The notes under the pieces were generated by a model. That model did no database searches, had not been told where the DNA came from, and saw only the letters and a list, made by a program, of their open reading frames with translations. Made by a program: the position numbers and the translations under genes. DNA of 64,000 nucleotides. Origin: Rhodococcus sp. H36-A4. GTDB lineage: Bacteria > Actinomycetota > Actinomycetes > Mycobacteriales > Mycobacteriaceae. Location: the NCBI RefSeq assembly GCF_027158005.1, contig NZ_JAPVLQ010000007.1, positions 87,510-151,509 of the forward strand, given 5' to 3'. The stretch's first letter is position 1. Each line of letters starts with the position of its first letter. Shown here one piece after another: positions 8,352 to 15,884 of this stretch.

Positions 8352-8401
8352 TCAGCTGAGAAAGAAATCTACTTCCTTGGATGATTCGGGCTCGCCGACC
8401 G

Positions 8402-8935
8402 TCACGAACCGCCTCGCCTGGCGCGAAACGCCGCGACCGCAGTCCTGTTTCCGCAGGAAGAAGAGCAGAATTTGCGGGAACGGTTGCGGGAAAGGTCGAA
8501 CACGATGCCGCCGCAGTCGGCCGCGCAGACGTCGAGCCTGGAGAGTTCGTCGGCACGAATCACATCGATCATCGCCATGGCAGTCTCGACGGCGATCCTG
8601 TCGGCCAAAGGTCTGTCATCGCTCACCGCATGTAGATGCCAGTCGACGTCTCCATGTCGGACCAGCCGCGGCAGTGCTTCGGCGTCGGCGAGGATCTGGT
8701 TGACGATCACCACGGCGCCGTCGCGGTCGCTGATGAGCATTTCTCGTAACAGTGGCCGCAGCGCGCGTACTGCGTCGAGCTCGGCGAGATCGCCGTCGAA
8801 TCTGCCGGTGTAGCCCTGCTCGACGAAGAACGCTGACAGTTGTGCGAGCGTCGTCATCGTGTCCGGATCCTCCGCCGAGTTCACCAAGACGACAGCGGAC
8901 AGCATCGCCCCTTCGGTGTCATGAGCAAAAATCAT
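8402..8935 (-). CDS. CGNR zinc-finger transcriptional regulator (ABATE domain)
   Basis: The protein is 177 residues. The C-terminal motif CAADCGGIVFDLSRN and then FCSSSCGNR is the CGNR zinc finger, with four cysteines to hold zinc and bind DNA. The N-terminal part (residues 1-125) matches the ABATE ligand-binding-like domain. It is divergent from the DMT transporter with only 38 bp between starts and a dyad there, so it probably regulates both itself and the transporter. Confidence 0.85.
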   Translation of the reverse strand: MIFAHDTEGAMLSAVVLVNSAEDPDTMTTLAQLSAFFVEQGYTGRFDGDLAELDAVRALRPLLREMLISDRDGAVVIVNQILADAEALPRLVRHGDVDWHLHAVSDDRPLADRIAVETAMAMIDVIRADELSRLDVCAADCGGIVFDLSRNRSRKFCSSSCGNRTAVAAFRARRGGS

Positions 8936-8940
8936 GTTGA

Positions 8941-8971
8941 CACCTTACATCGCAATCCTTAACGTAAGGTG
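8941..8971. promoter_or_regulatory. Dyad operator in the divergent CGNR/DMT promoter
   Basis: CACCTTAC (8941-8948) and GTAAGGTG (8964-8971) are perfect inverted 8-bp arms with centres about 23 bp apart. On the plus strand TTGACA (8937-8942), 17 bp, then TAACGT (8960-8965) puts the transcription start almost on the ATG at 8974. The transporter message is therefore probably leaderless. The dyad overlaps both promoters. Confidence 0.6.
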
Positions 8972-8973
8972 CC

Positions 8974-10005
8974 ATGACGAGTTTGACCGATGACATTCGC
9001 GTGCAGCCAACCTCCCGGTTGGCCTCGGGACTCGGCCTGGCCGTAGTGTCCTCCGCGGCGTTCGGCCTCTCCGGACCACTGGCAAAGGGGCTTCTCGACG
9101 CCGGTTGGACTGCTGGGGCCGCGGTGACCGCGCGAGTTCTGATCGCAGCAGCGGTCCTTGCTCTTCCCGGTGCCTTGGCGATGCGGGGCCGCTGGAATCT
9201 CGTACCCCGCAGCCTGGGAACCATCGTCGCGTACGGGGCGATCGCGGTCGCGGGATGTCAGCTCGCGTTCTTCAACGCTGTCGGTTACATGCAGGTCGGT
9301 GTTGCACTACTGATCGAATTCACTTCGCCTGTCGCAGTCATCGGCTGGATGTGGTTGCGCCACAAGCAACGTCCGACGGTCAAGACCGTCTTCGGTGCGG
9401 CAGTGGCGGCGGTCGGACTGGTGTTCGTGCTCGACTTGATCTCGGGTGCAGCGATCGACCCGATCGGAGTTCTGTGGGCGCTCGGTGCGATGGCCGGAGC
9501 AGCCGTCTACTGGATCATGTCGGCCGAAGAAGGGCACGGTCTACCGCCGTTGGCGCTCGCGGCGGGTGGGCTGTTGTTCGGCGGAATGATCCTGATGCTG
9601 GCGGGGTTGGTCGGGATCGTGCCGTTCGCCGCCACCACCTCGAATGTGATCCTTGCCGGTGCAAGCGTGCCCTGGTGGGTGTCGATCGCATTGTTGGGCG
9701 TGGTCACAGCCGCACTCGCGTACGTCTGCGGAATCGCTGCGATCCGCAGGCTCGGCTCGCGCCTCGCCTCGTTCGTCGGGCTTACCGAGGTCCTGTCCGC
9801 TCTCGTATTCGCATGGCTCTTGCTCGGTGAGACACCGCGGCTCGTACAGGTGTGCGGTGGTGGCCTCATTCTGCTCGGGGTTGTGATCGTCAAGCTCGGG
9901 GAGCCGAAAGGTGATCCTGCCGGTGCAGGGCATGATGGATGTGTGGGTGGTATTTCGCCGGTGGCGTGCGCGCCCGAGCCTGCCGAGAGGAAAGTTCTGG
10001 AGTGA
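8974..10005 (+). CDS. EamA/RhaT-family (DMT) transporter
   Basis: The protein is 343 residues with ten hydrophobic segments in two EamA repeats. Typical features are AFGLSGPLAKGLLDAGW, GVALLIEFTSPVAVIGW in repeat 1 and LTEVLSALVFAWLLLGE in repeat 2. These exporters move amino acids, metabolites or drugs out of the cell. The C-terminal tail (about residues 305-343) is hydrophilic. The stop overlaps the kinase start in GTGA at 10002-10005, so the two are translationally coupled. The substrate cannot be read from sequence. Confidence 0.85.
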   Translation: MTSLTDDIRVQPTSRLASGLGLAVVSSAAFGLSGPLAKGLLDAGWTAGAAVTARVLIAAAVLALPGALAMRGRWNLVPRSLGTIVAYGAIAVAGCQLAFFNAVGYMQVGVALLIEFTSPVAVIGWMWLRHKQRPTVKTVFGAAVAAVGLVFVLDLISGAAIDPIGVLWALGAMAGAAVYWIMSAEEGHGLPPLALAAGGLLFGGMILMLAGLVGIVPFAATTSNVILAGASVPWWVSIALLGVVTAALAYVCGIAAIRRLGSRLASFVGLTEVLSALVFAWLLLGETPRLVQVCGGGLILLGVVIVKLGEPKGDPAGAGHDGCVGGISPVACAPEPAERKVLE

Positions 10006-10682
10006 GCAAGCATCAACCGGTGTATCGCGCGGAATCGTTCGATCGGATGCTCGAGTACATGGCCGAGCGAGCTCGCGACTCGATCAGCTCCGGCGAACGA
10101 AAGATCTTGGGTATCACCGGTCCCCCCGGCTCAGGAAAGTCGACGGTGTGTAAGGCTCTCGGCGAGGTGCTCGGAGCGAAGGCCGCGATCGTCGAGATGG
10201 ACGGATTCCACCTCTCGAACAGCGAGCTGAACAGACTCTCCATGCGCGACCGCAAAGGGGCGCCCGACACGTTCGATGTGGACGGGTACGTCGCCTTGCT
10301 CGGGCGCCTACGCAAGCAGGACTCCGAGGTGGTCTACGCACCCCGATTCGATCGCGGATTGGAGGAATCGGTCGGATCAGCAGTGCCGATTCTGCGCAGC
10401 ACTGCTCTGATCATCACCGAAGGCAACTACCTGCTGTCCGCGGACGGGGGATGGCAGCGTGTTCGACCGGCACTCGATGAGGTGTGGTACCTCGACGTCT
10501 CACAGAGCATTCTCACCGAACGATTGATCAGCAGACAGCGTCGTCACGGGAAAGCGCTCGCCGATGCACGTATGTGGACCGAACGAGTGGATCTTCCCAA
10601 CTCGAATATCGTTGCAGGGGCGCGTGAGCAAGCCGATCTGGTGTTTGCAGTGCCAGAGGATCCGAATTCATACCGCGGATAG
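10002..10682 (+). CDS. Nucleoside/nucleotide kinase family protein (FrcK/uridine kinase-like)
   Basis: The protein is 226 residues. P-loop GPPGSGKST lies near residue 38 and the substrate motif VEMDGFHLSNSELN follows, as in uridine kinase, pantothenate kinase and fructose-kinase-like FrcK. Later motifs are GAPDTFDVDGYVALL, ITEGNYLL and the lid RLISRQRRHGK. The start is GTG with AGAGGAAAG upstream, overlapping the transporter stop. The phosphorylated substrate is unknown; co-expression with an exporter is unusual for a salvage kinase. Confidence 0.8.
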   Translation: MSKHQPVYRAESFDRMLEYMAERARDSISSGERKILGITGPPGSGKSTVCKALGEVLGAKAAIVEMDGFHLSNSELNRLSMRDRKGAPDTFDVDGYVALLGRLRKQDSEVVYAPRFDRGLEESVGSAVPILRSTALIITEGNYLLSADGGWQRVRPALDEVWYLDVSQSILTERLISRQRRHGKALADARMWTERVDLPNSNIVAGAREQADLVFAVPEDPNSYRG

Positions 10683-10694
10683 CCCCGATGTCCA

Positions 10695-11052
10695 TCACGG
10701 GCCCCAAACTCCGAGTTCGTTGCCACTGGGATCGGTGAAGTGAAAGCGTCGACCGCCGGGAAACTCGTAGGGGTCGTTCAGCAGCATGCCGCCGGCTGTA
10801 CGTACGGACTCCAACGTCGAATCGAGGTCATCGGAATACAAGAGTACGAGTGGGCCGCCCCTCGGTGCAGGTTCGTCCACCAGCGCCAGGCCGCCCACTT
10901 CATTGCCGTCGGCACCGACGATCCCTGCATACCCAGGGCCGTAGCTATTGAAATCCCACCCGAATGCGTTTCGGTAGAACGCTTGGGCACCAGGGAGATC
11001 GGTCACGAAAAAACTCGATGTAGTTCAGTCGATGATGCATGTTCTCGGTCAT
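10695..11052 (-). pseudogene. VOC/glyoxalase-fold protein split by a frameshift
   Basis: From ATG 11052 the frame reads MTENMHHRLNYIEFF and then leaves the family. The rest (VTDLPGAQAFYRNAFGWDF to DPSGNELGVWGP) is in the next frame from 11006. The break is at a run of six A at 11008-11013 (six T on the coding strand); removing one base restores a standard 118-residue VOC protein. It could be a real pseudogene, a sequencing error or slippage. Without the first strand, a protein started at GTG 11006 would lack a metal-site residue. Confidence 0.75.
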
Positions 11053-11159
11053 GGTGGAGATTCTCACATGGAGTGCGAGCACGATGTGCCACCTGCACGC
11101 CGAGCAAGTGGATTCCCGCCCAATCCGGTGCGAGCGGAACACCGTGCCCGCCCGGTGTT

Positions 11160-11657
11160 CTACGAGGCAGTCGGCTCTGCGAGGATTCCGTCGATTTGGC
11201 ACATTGCTGTCACCAAGTCCTCATCCATCTTCATCTCAGCCATGGGTTGCATCTGATCCGCGGTATCGAAAGTCATCGTCGTAGTCATCCGGGTCCGACC
11301 GTCGATGTCCATCAGTACTACGACGGCGTGCGCAGTGCCCATGTCTTCTATGGGTTCCCAATTGTCGTCGGCAAACCCGTCGTCGAAGGACAAGGTTCGC
11401 GGAGCATCGATTGCGGTGATCGACCACCGTCCCCGAACTTTCTGCCCGTGGGAACCGAGCATGTAGTAGTGCGCCACCCCGCCTGGTTCGAATTCATGGG
11501 TCTCGAACGTCGCCGGCGACGTATTTGTAGCCCACCACAGTTCGAGCTTGCGCGGGTCTGCCCAGATCTGCCAGACGCGTTCGACTTGCGCGTCGAACTC
11601 GGCAACGATCGTGAAGACGAGGTTCTTCTCGTCTTTGTCGGTACTGATGACAGTCAT
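11160..11657 (-). CDS. SRPBCC (AHSA1-like) family protein
   Basis: The protein is 165 residues. The N-terminal strand and helix (LVFTIVAEFDAQVERVWQIW, then ADPRKLELWWA) mark the helix-grip START-like fold of Aha1-domain proteins. This fold binds small hydrophobic ligands in a deep cavity. It sits 40 bp after the esterase gene on the same strand and may belong to its operon. The start is ATG 11657 with AGGAAGAG upstream. The function is unassigned. Confidence 0.8.
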   Translation of the reverse strand: MTVISTDKDEKNLVFTIVAEFDAQVERVWQIWADPRKLELWWATNTSPATFETHEFEPGGVAHYYMLGSHGQKVRGRWSITAIDAPRTLSFDDGFADDNWEPIEDMGTAHAVVVLMDIDGRTRMTTTMTFDTADQMQPMAEMKMDEDLVTAMCQIDGILAEPTAS

Positions 11658-11697
11658 CGCATCTCTTCCTGCTCTTCTCGACTCGTCGAGTTTCTTC

Positions 11698-12837
11698 TCA
11701 TGAGCTCGCGCCCAGCGCGGCGTACGTGGCCTGTAGATAGTGCTCAGCTCGATCGGATCCGATGATCCCCTCACCCATGCGATTCATCATGTAAGAGAAC
11801 GTCATTCCGCTCTCGGGGTGCATGACGACCAGTGACCCACCCCATCCGCCCCAGAAACATATCTTCTCGTCAGGAATGTAAGGAACCGTCTCCAATTGGG
11901 GCAGCGCGAATCCGATCCCGAAACGAAGCGGCACACCCAAGGCCAAATCGACGCCGCTACTCTGCTCGTCGAACGCAAGCTCTACCGCGTCGCGTCCGAG
12001 CAGACGTACACCGTCGACCGTTCCGCCGAGTGAGAGCGCGGACAAGATCGTCGCGACGGAGCGAGCATTGCCGTGACCGTTGAGCGCACCCAGCTCGGCG
12101 CGGCGCCAGGGCGCGGTGTTCGCGGACTCGGCGTCGATCAGCGGGCCCAGGAAGGTCCGGCGTCGCACTTTCGACGGGTCGGGAATCTTCGACGAAGTGC
12201 TCACGGGTGGCGGCACGACGGCGGCGATGCGTGCCCAGTCCTGCTCGTGAGCACCGATCTGGAAGTCGGCGCCGAGAGGGCGAGCGATATCTTCGGCGAC
12301 GAACTGCGCCAACGTCTTACCCGCTGTGCGGCGCACGAGTTCGCCGACGAGATGCCCTTGCGTCGCGGCGTGGTACCCGGACGTGGTGCGCGAATCCCAC
12401 CACGGCGCTTGCGCAGCCAATCGAGAAGTGGCCGGCTCCCAGTCGTACATGTTCTCGGTGGTGAACGGTGCGTCCCAACCCGAGACGCCGGATGTGTGCG
12501 ACAGCAGGTGCCGCACCTCGATATCCTGTTTGCCGTTGGCCTCGAACTCGGGCCAGTACTTCGCAACCGGTGCATAGGGGTCCAGGAGTCCGCGATCCAT
12601 CAGCATCAATGCGGCGAGGTTGGTGACCGTCTTGGTTGTCGACCAGACATTGGTGATCGTGTCTCGAACCCACGGACGAGTGCAAGCAGAATCGCTGTGC
12701 CCGCCCCAGATATCGACGACACGGCGGCCGTCGATGTCGACGACGACCGAGGCGCCGAGTTCCGCACCCGAGTCGATGTCGGCAGCCAACGCATCGCGTA
12801 CCTGACGAAAGCCCGGTTCCCAGTCTCCGTCAACCAT
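11698..12837 (-). CDS. Serine beta-lactamase-fold esterase (EstB-like)
   Basis: The protein is 379 residues. The catalytic Ser-X-X-Lys is STTK within NVWSTTKTVTNLAALMLMD, and the Tyr motif is YHAATQG. HLLSHTSGVSGW is also typical of this class C beta-lactamase/DD-peptidase superfamily. No signal peptide is present, so it is cytoplasmic and probably an esterase rather than a resistance enzyme. It overlaps the TetR gene by 8 bp. In context it may hydrolyse esters made by the nearby Baeyer-Villiger monooxygenase. Confidence 0.85.
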   Translation of the reverse strand: MVDGDWEPGFRQVRDALAADIDSGAELGASVVVDIDGRRVVDIWGGHSDSACTRPWVRDTITNVWSTTKTVTNLAALMLMDRGLLDPYAPVAKYWPEFEANGKQDIEVRHLLSHTSGVSGWDAPFTTENMYDWEPATSRLAAQAPWWDSRTTSGYHAATQGHLVGELVRRTAGKTLAQFVAEDIARPLGADFQIGAHEQDWARIAAVVPPPVSTSSKIPDPSKVRRRTFLGPLIDAESANTAPWRRAELGALNGHGNARSVATILSALSLGGTVDGVRLLGRDAVELAFDEQSSGVDLALGVPLRFGIGFALPQLETVPYIPDEKICFWGGWGGSLVVMHPESGMTFSYMMNRMGEGIIGSDRAEHYLQATYAALGASS

Positions 12838-13456
12838 TGCTCGACGCGCCGAGCAGTCGGTGCACGGCGAGATCGACGTAGGTGTCTGCGACGGCTTCGA
12901 TGCTCAGATCACCTCCGTCATGGAACCAGTTGCTGATTCCGTTCAGCATGTCCGTCACCGCGAAGGCGGACACGCGGGCATCGGACACCGTGAACTCCCC
13001 GGAGCGCATACCGGCGGCGATGACCTCGCGCACGCGTCGTTGGTATCGACGCCGGTAGTCCTCGATCGTGGCTCGATGTTCCGGCGTCAGCGAGGCCAGC
13101 TCGTGGAGCCCGACGATGTACTCGACGCGTCGGAGGTTGAGGTGTACGAGATGTGCCCGCACCAGCGAGGCCAATCGTTCTGTGGGCGTGCCCGGTGCGT
13201 CGAGCAGCGGCAGATTCTCTTCTGAGGGCTCCTCGGTGACGGTGAGGCAGACTGCGAAGAGGATGTCTTCCTTGGACTGGAAGTGGTGGTACAGGCTTGC
13301 CCCGCGGATCCCGACTGCGTCGGCGATGTCACGCATGCCGACGTTGGCGTACCCGTCGCGAGCAAAGATCTCTGCCGCTTTCGACGCTATGTCCTCGCGG
13401 CGGCGTTGCGTTCGGATCTGGCGTGGGACGACGGCTTCTCGGTCGGGTGCGGTCAT
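12830..13456 (-). CDS. TetR-family transcriptional regulator
   Basis: The protein is 208 residues. The N-terminal helix-turn-helix is visible as GYANVGMRDIADAVGIRG followed by ASLYHHFQSKEDILFAV. The C-terminal half is an all-helical ligand-binding domain. It overlaps the ligase gene by ATGA (13453-13456) and the esterase gene by 8 bp, so it is in one operon with them and probably controls it. Candidate operators are the dyads at 15763-15782 and 15829-15842. Confidence 0.88.
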   Translation of the reverse strand: MTAPDREAVVPRQIRTQRRREDIASKAAEIFARDGYANVGMRDIADAVGIRGASLYHHFQSKEDILFAVCLTVTEEPSEENLPLLDAPGTPTERLASLVRAHLVHLNLRRVEYIVGLHELASLTPEHRATIEDYRRRYQRRVREVIAAGMRSGEFTVSDARVSAFAVTDMLNGISNWFHDGGDLSIEAVADTYVDLAVHRLLGASSNG

Positions 13457-15018
13457 ACGGGCTCCTCCGCCGCGGTGGCCATGGTTCGAAGGTTCCTCTT
13501 GAGGATCTTGCCCTGCGCGTCGACGGGTAGTTCTTCGACGATGTGCACGGATTTCGGAGCCTTGTAGGTCGCCAGTTCGATCCGGCAGTGCTCGATGATG
13601 GCCTGCGGATCGGGGGTGCACCCCTCACGCGCAATGACGAATGCTGTCACTGCCTCGGACCAATAGGGATCAGGCACTCCGACGACGGCGGCACGCAGCA
13701 CCTCCGGGTGTGCGTGAATGGCGCGTTCGACTTCTTGCGAAGATACATTCATTCCCCCGGTCTTGATCATGTCCTTCATGCGATCGTAGAAGAACAGATT
13801 TCCGTCTGCGTCGACACGCACCATATCGCCTGTGTGGACCCAGCCGCCACGGAAAACTTCGGCGGTTCGTTCCTCGTCTTTGAAGTATCCGAGCATCACC
13901 GACGGAGTGCGACAGACCAATTCGCCGATCTCGGTGTCGTTGCCTTCAGCGTCGACGACCTTGACCTCGAGGTGTGTGACCGGCTTACCGATCCACGACG
14001 CGTCGCCACCGGGAATGTCGTCGAGGGTGGAGAACCAGCCGACCGAACCCAGTTGGGAAAGTTCGGACTGCCCCCAGTAGGTGCCCCAGATCGCCTCAGG
14101 TGCAGCGCTCGCCCACGCATCGATTGTGTGCGGGGAGACCTGGCCACCGTAGGTCAGACAGCGTCGAACCTGCCCGACGGCCGCGGTGCCGAACGACGGG
14201 TTTCGCGCTAGCGCCATATAGAATGTCGGTGTCTGGGCGATCACCGAGACCTTCTCGTCGGCGATGATCTGGAGCGACTGTGTCGGGTCGGCGGTTGCAG
14301 GTAGCACGAGTGTTGCGCCCATGAGGGTCAGCGTGGTCATCGATCCGAGGCCGGCGATGGTGTGGAACGGCATGACGAACAGCCAGGTGTCCTCGGGACC
14401 GGTCCGTAGACCCCAACTCCATGCAGGCGCGGTGGAGATGAGGAAGTTGCGATGCGGGATCATCACGCCCTTGGGTGCGGCCTCGGTGCCGGAGGTGTAA
14501 ATGACCATGGCGACGTCGTTCTCGTCCATCTCGACTTCGGGATCGGTCAACGGTGTTTGCGCCGTCAGTTCTTCGTACTGTGCGCCGAACGTGACGAGCG
14601 TCGTCGACTCGGGCTTGACGCCGGAGATCGTGTCGGCGAATTCGACGTCGGCGACCACCACCGTTGGCTCTGCATGTTCGAGTTGGTGCCGCACCTCCGC
14701 GGACCGATACATGACGTTGATGCCCGTGAACGCGGCACCGATCTTGAGGGTGCCGTAGTACGCGATGACGACGTCGACGCTGTTGCGTGCCATCGACGCG
14801 ACTCGGTCACCGTGCCGCACACCGAGTTCGAGGAGAAGGTTCGCGAACTGATTTGCCCGGGCGTCGAGCTCCCCGTACGTGGTGACCAGGCGTTCACCGT
14901 CGGCTCGGTAGCTGATGAACGCGGTCTTGTTCGGCTGCGTACGCGCGTGTCGACGGAGTTGATCTCCGATGGTGGCTCGGCCGATCATGGAACGGTGATG
15001 CTGGGCAGTGCCGGTCAC
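13453..15018 (-). CDS. AMP-forming acyl-CoA ligase
   Basis: The protein is 521 residues. The P-loop motif YTSGTEAAPKGVMIPHRNF, the motif YWGQSEL in the A5 position and GGWVHTGDMVRVDADGNLFFYDR with the C-terminal lysine (GKILKRNLR) define a complete adenylate-forming acyl-CoA synthetase. It converts a carboxylic acid to its CoA thioester with ATP. The start is GTG with AGGAGAAG upstream. It lies 28 bp after the nitroreductase gene. Chain length or aromatic specificity cannot be read. Confidence 0.86.
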   Translation of the reverse strand: MTGTAQHHRSMIGRATIGDQLRRHARTQPNKTAFISYRADGERLVTTYGELDARANQFANLLLELGVRHGDRVASMARNSVDVVIAYYGTLKIGAAFTGINVMYRSAEVRHQLEHAEPTVVVADVEFADTISGVKPESTTLVTFGAQYEELTAQTPLTDPEVEMDENDVAMVIYTSGTEAAPKGVMIPHRNFLISTAPAWSWGLRTGPEDTWLFVMPFHTIAGLGSMTTLTLMGATLVLPATADPTQSLQIIADEKVSVIAQTPTFYMALARNPSFGTAAVGQVRRCLTYGGQVSPHTIDAWASAAPEAIWGTYWGQSELSQLGSVGWFSTLDDIPGGDASWIGKPVTHLEVKVVDAEGNDTEIGELVCRTPSVMLGYFKDEERTAEVFRGGWVHTGDMVRVDADGNLFFYDRMKDMIKTGGMNVSSQEVERAIHAHPEVLRAAVVGVPDPYWSEAVTAFVIAREGCTPDPQAIIEHCRIELATYKAPKSVHIVEELPVDAQGKILKRNLRTMATAAEEPV

Positions 15019-15046
15019 GTGTCTTCTCCTGGAGAATTCGGTTGGC

Positions 15047-15706
15047 TCAGAGCGAGGGGGACAGGGCTTGCTCGAACATCGGCTGGGAGAACGTATCCAG
15101 GGCGACTATCTGCTCGACGGGATCGCGGCTCAGCTTCTTGGGGAACGAACGCTCGGGGTACCCGACGGCGATGTGTGCGGCGGTGATGTAACCCTCTGGA
15201 ATCTCCAACAGCTCGCGCACCTTGGGTTCCTCGGCGCACAGCAGAGTGGTCACTGCGGTGGCAACTCCCTGGTCTCGCAGGCTCAGGCACAGGTTCTGCA
15301 CTGTCGGATAGATCGACGCACCACCGACGACGGAGAGTCTGCCGAGTTCGTGATCGGTGGGGTGAAGTCCATCTTCTGCAGCGCACACGACCACGATTGC
15401 GGGTACCTCGGCCAGGTGACGGGCGAAGAAGTCGGCGTCCTGCACTGTCTTCGGGAGGGCGCCGACGGCCACTGTTCCGCCGGTGATACCGGAGAAGTAG
15501 GCATCCCACATCGGCAGATACAGTTCGGCGAGTGTCTGTTTGCGAGCTGCGTCGCGAACGACGATCCATCGCACCGGCTGTCGGTTACCGCCCTGGGGTC
15601 CGAAGCGGGCGACGTCGAAGGCCTTTCTGAACACCTCGTCGGGGACCGGATCGCTGAGGTATCGCCGGCAGGTTCCGGTCGTGCGCATTGCCTCGGTGAG
15701 CTCCAT
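15047..15706 (-). CDS. Nitroreductase-family FMN oxidoreductase
   Basis: The protein is 219 residues. The N-terminal FMN motif (TCRRYLSDPVPDEVFRK) and RFGPQGGNRQPVRWIVV are typical of the family, as is YPTVQNLCLSLRDQGVATAVTTLL. These flavoproteins reduce nitro groups, quinones or enoyl-type bonds with NAD(P)H. It is the first gene of a minus-strand operon of about 3.9 kb (nitroreductase, ligase, TetR, esterase), divergent from the monooxygenase gene. The start is ATG 15706 with AAGGG upstream. Confidence 0.85.
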   Translation of the reverse strand: MELTEAMRTTGTCRRYLSDPVPDEVFRKAFDVARFGPQGGNRQPVRWIVVRDAARKQTLAELYLPMWDAYFSGITGGTVAVGALPKTVQDADFFARHLAEVPAIVVVCAAEDGLHPTDHELGRLSVVGGASIYPTVQNLCLSLRDQGVATAVTTLLCAEEPKVRELLEIPEGYITAAHIAVGYPERSFPKKLSRDPVEQIVALDTFSQPMFEQALSPSL

Positions 15707-15762
15707 GTTGAATCCCTTCGCCTGTCCACTGTTAGGTAGTGCCTGAAGCATTGTGTGGTGTA

Positions 15763-15782
15763 TGCCACATTGTCAAGTGGCA
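15763..15782. promoter_or_regulatory. Inverted repeat in the nitroreductase/BVMO divergent promoter
   Basis: TGCCAC (15763-15768) and GTGGCA (15777-15782) form a perfect 6-bp dyad with an 8-bp spacer, about 60 bp before the nitroreductase start. It is a candidate operator of the TetR protein encoded in the same operon. Confidence 0.45.
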
Positions 15783-15828
15783 ATTCTGTGGCTCCAGCCA
15801 GATACCTGAAGTGCTTGCGGAAATTTGC

Positions 15829-15842
15829 CTAACTGTGGTTAG
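15829..15842. promoter_or_regulatory. Inverted repeat near the BVMO start
   Basis: CTAAC and GTTAG flank TGTG in the 14-bp dyad CTAACTGTGGTTAG, about 40 bp before the monooxygenase start. The spacing of four bases between AAC and GTT rules out a KstR box. Confidence 0.4.
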
Positions 15843-15884
15843 TTTCAATGGTCCGTTCTCCTCGGGCGCTGAAGGAGGTCTTTC

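Noticed and set aside
15829..15842. Second KstR box
   Set aside because: AAC and GTT are four bases apart instead of two, so it does not fit the KstR consensus.
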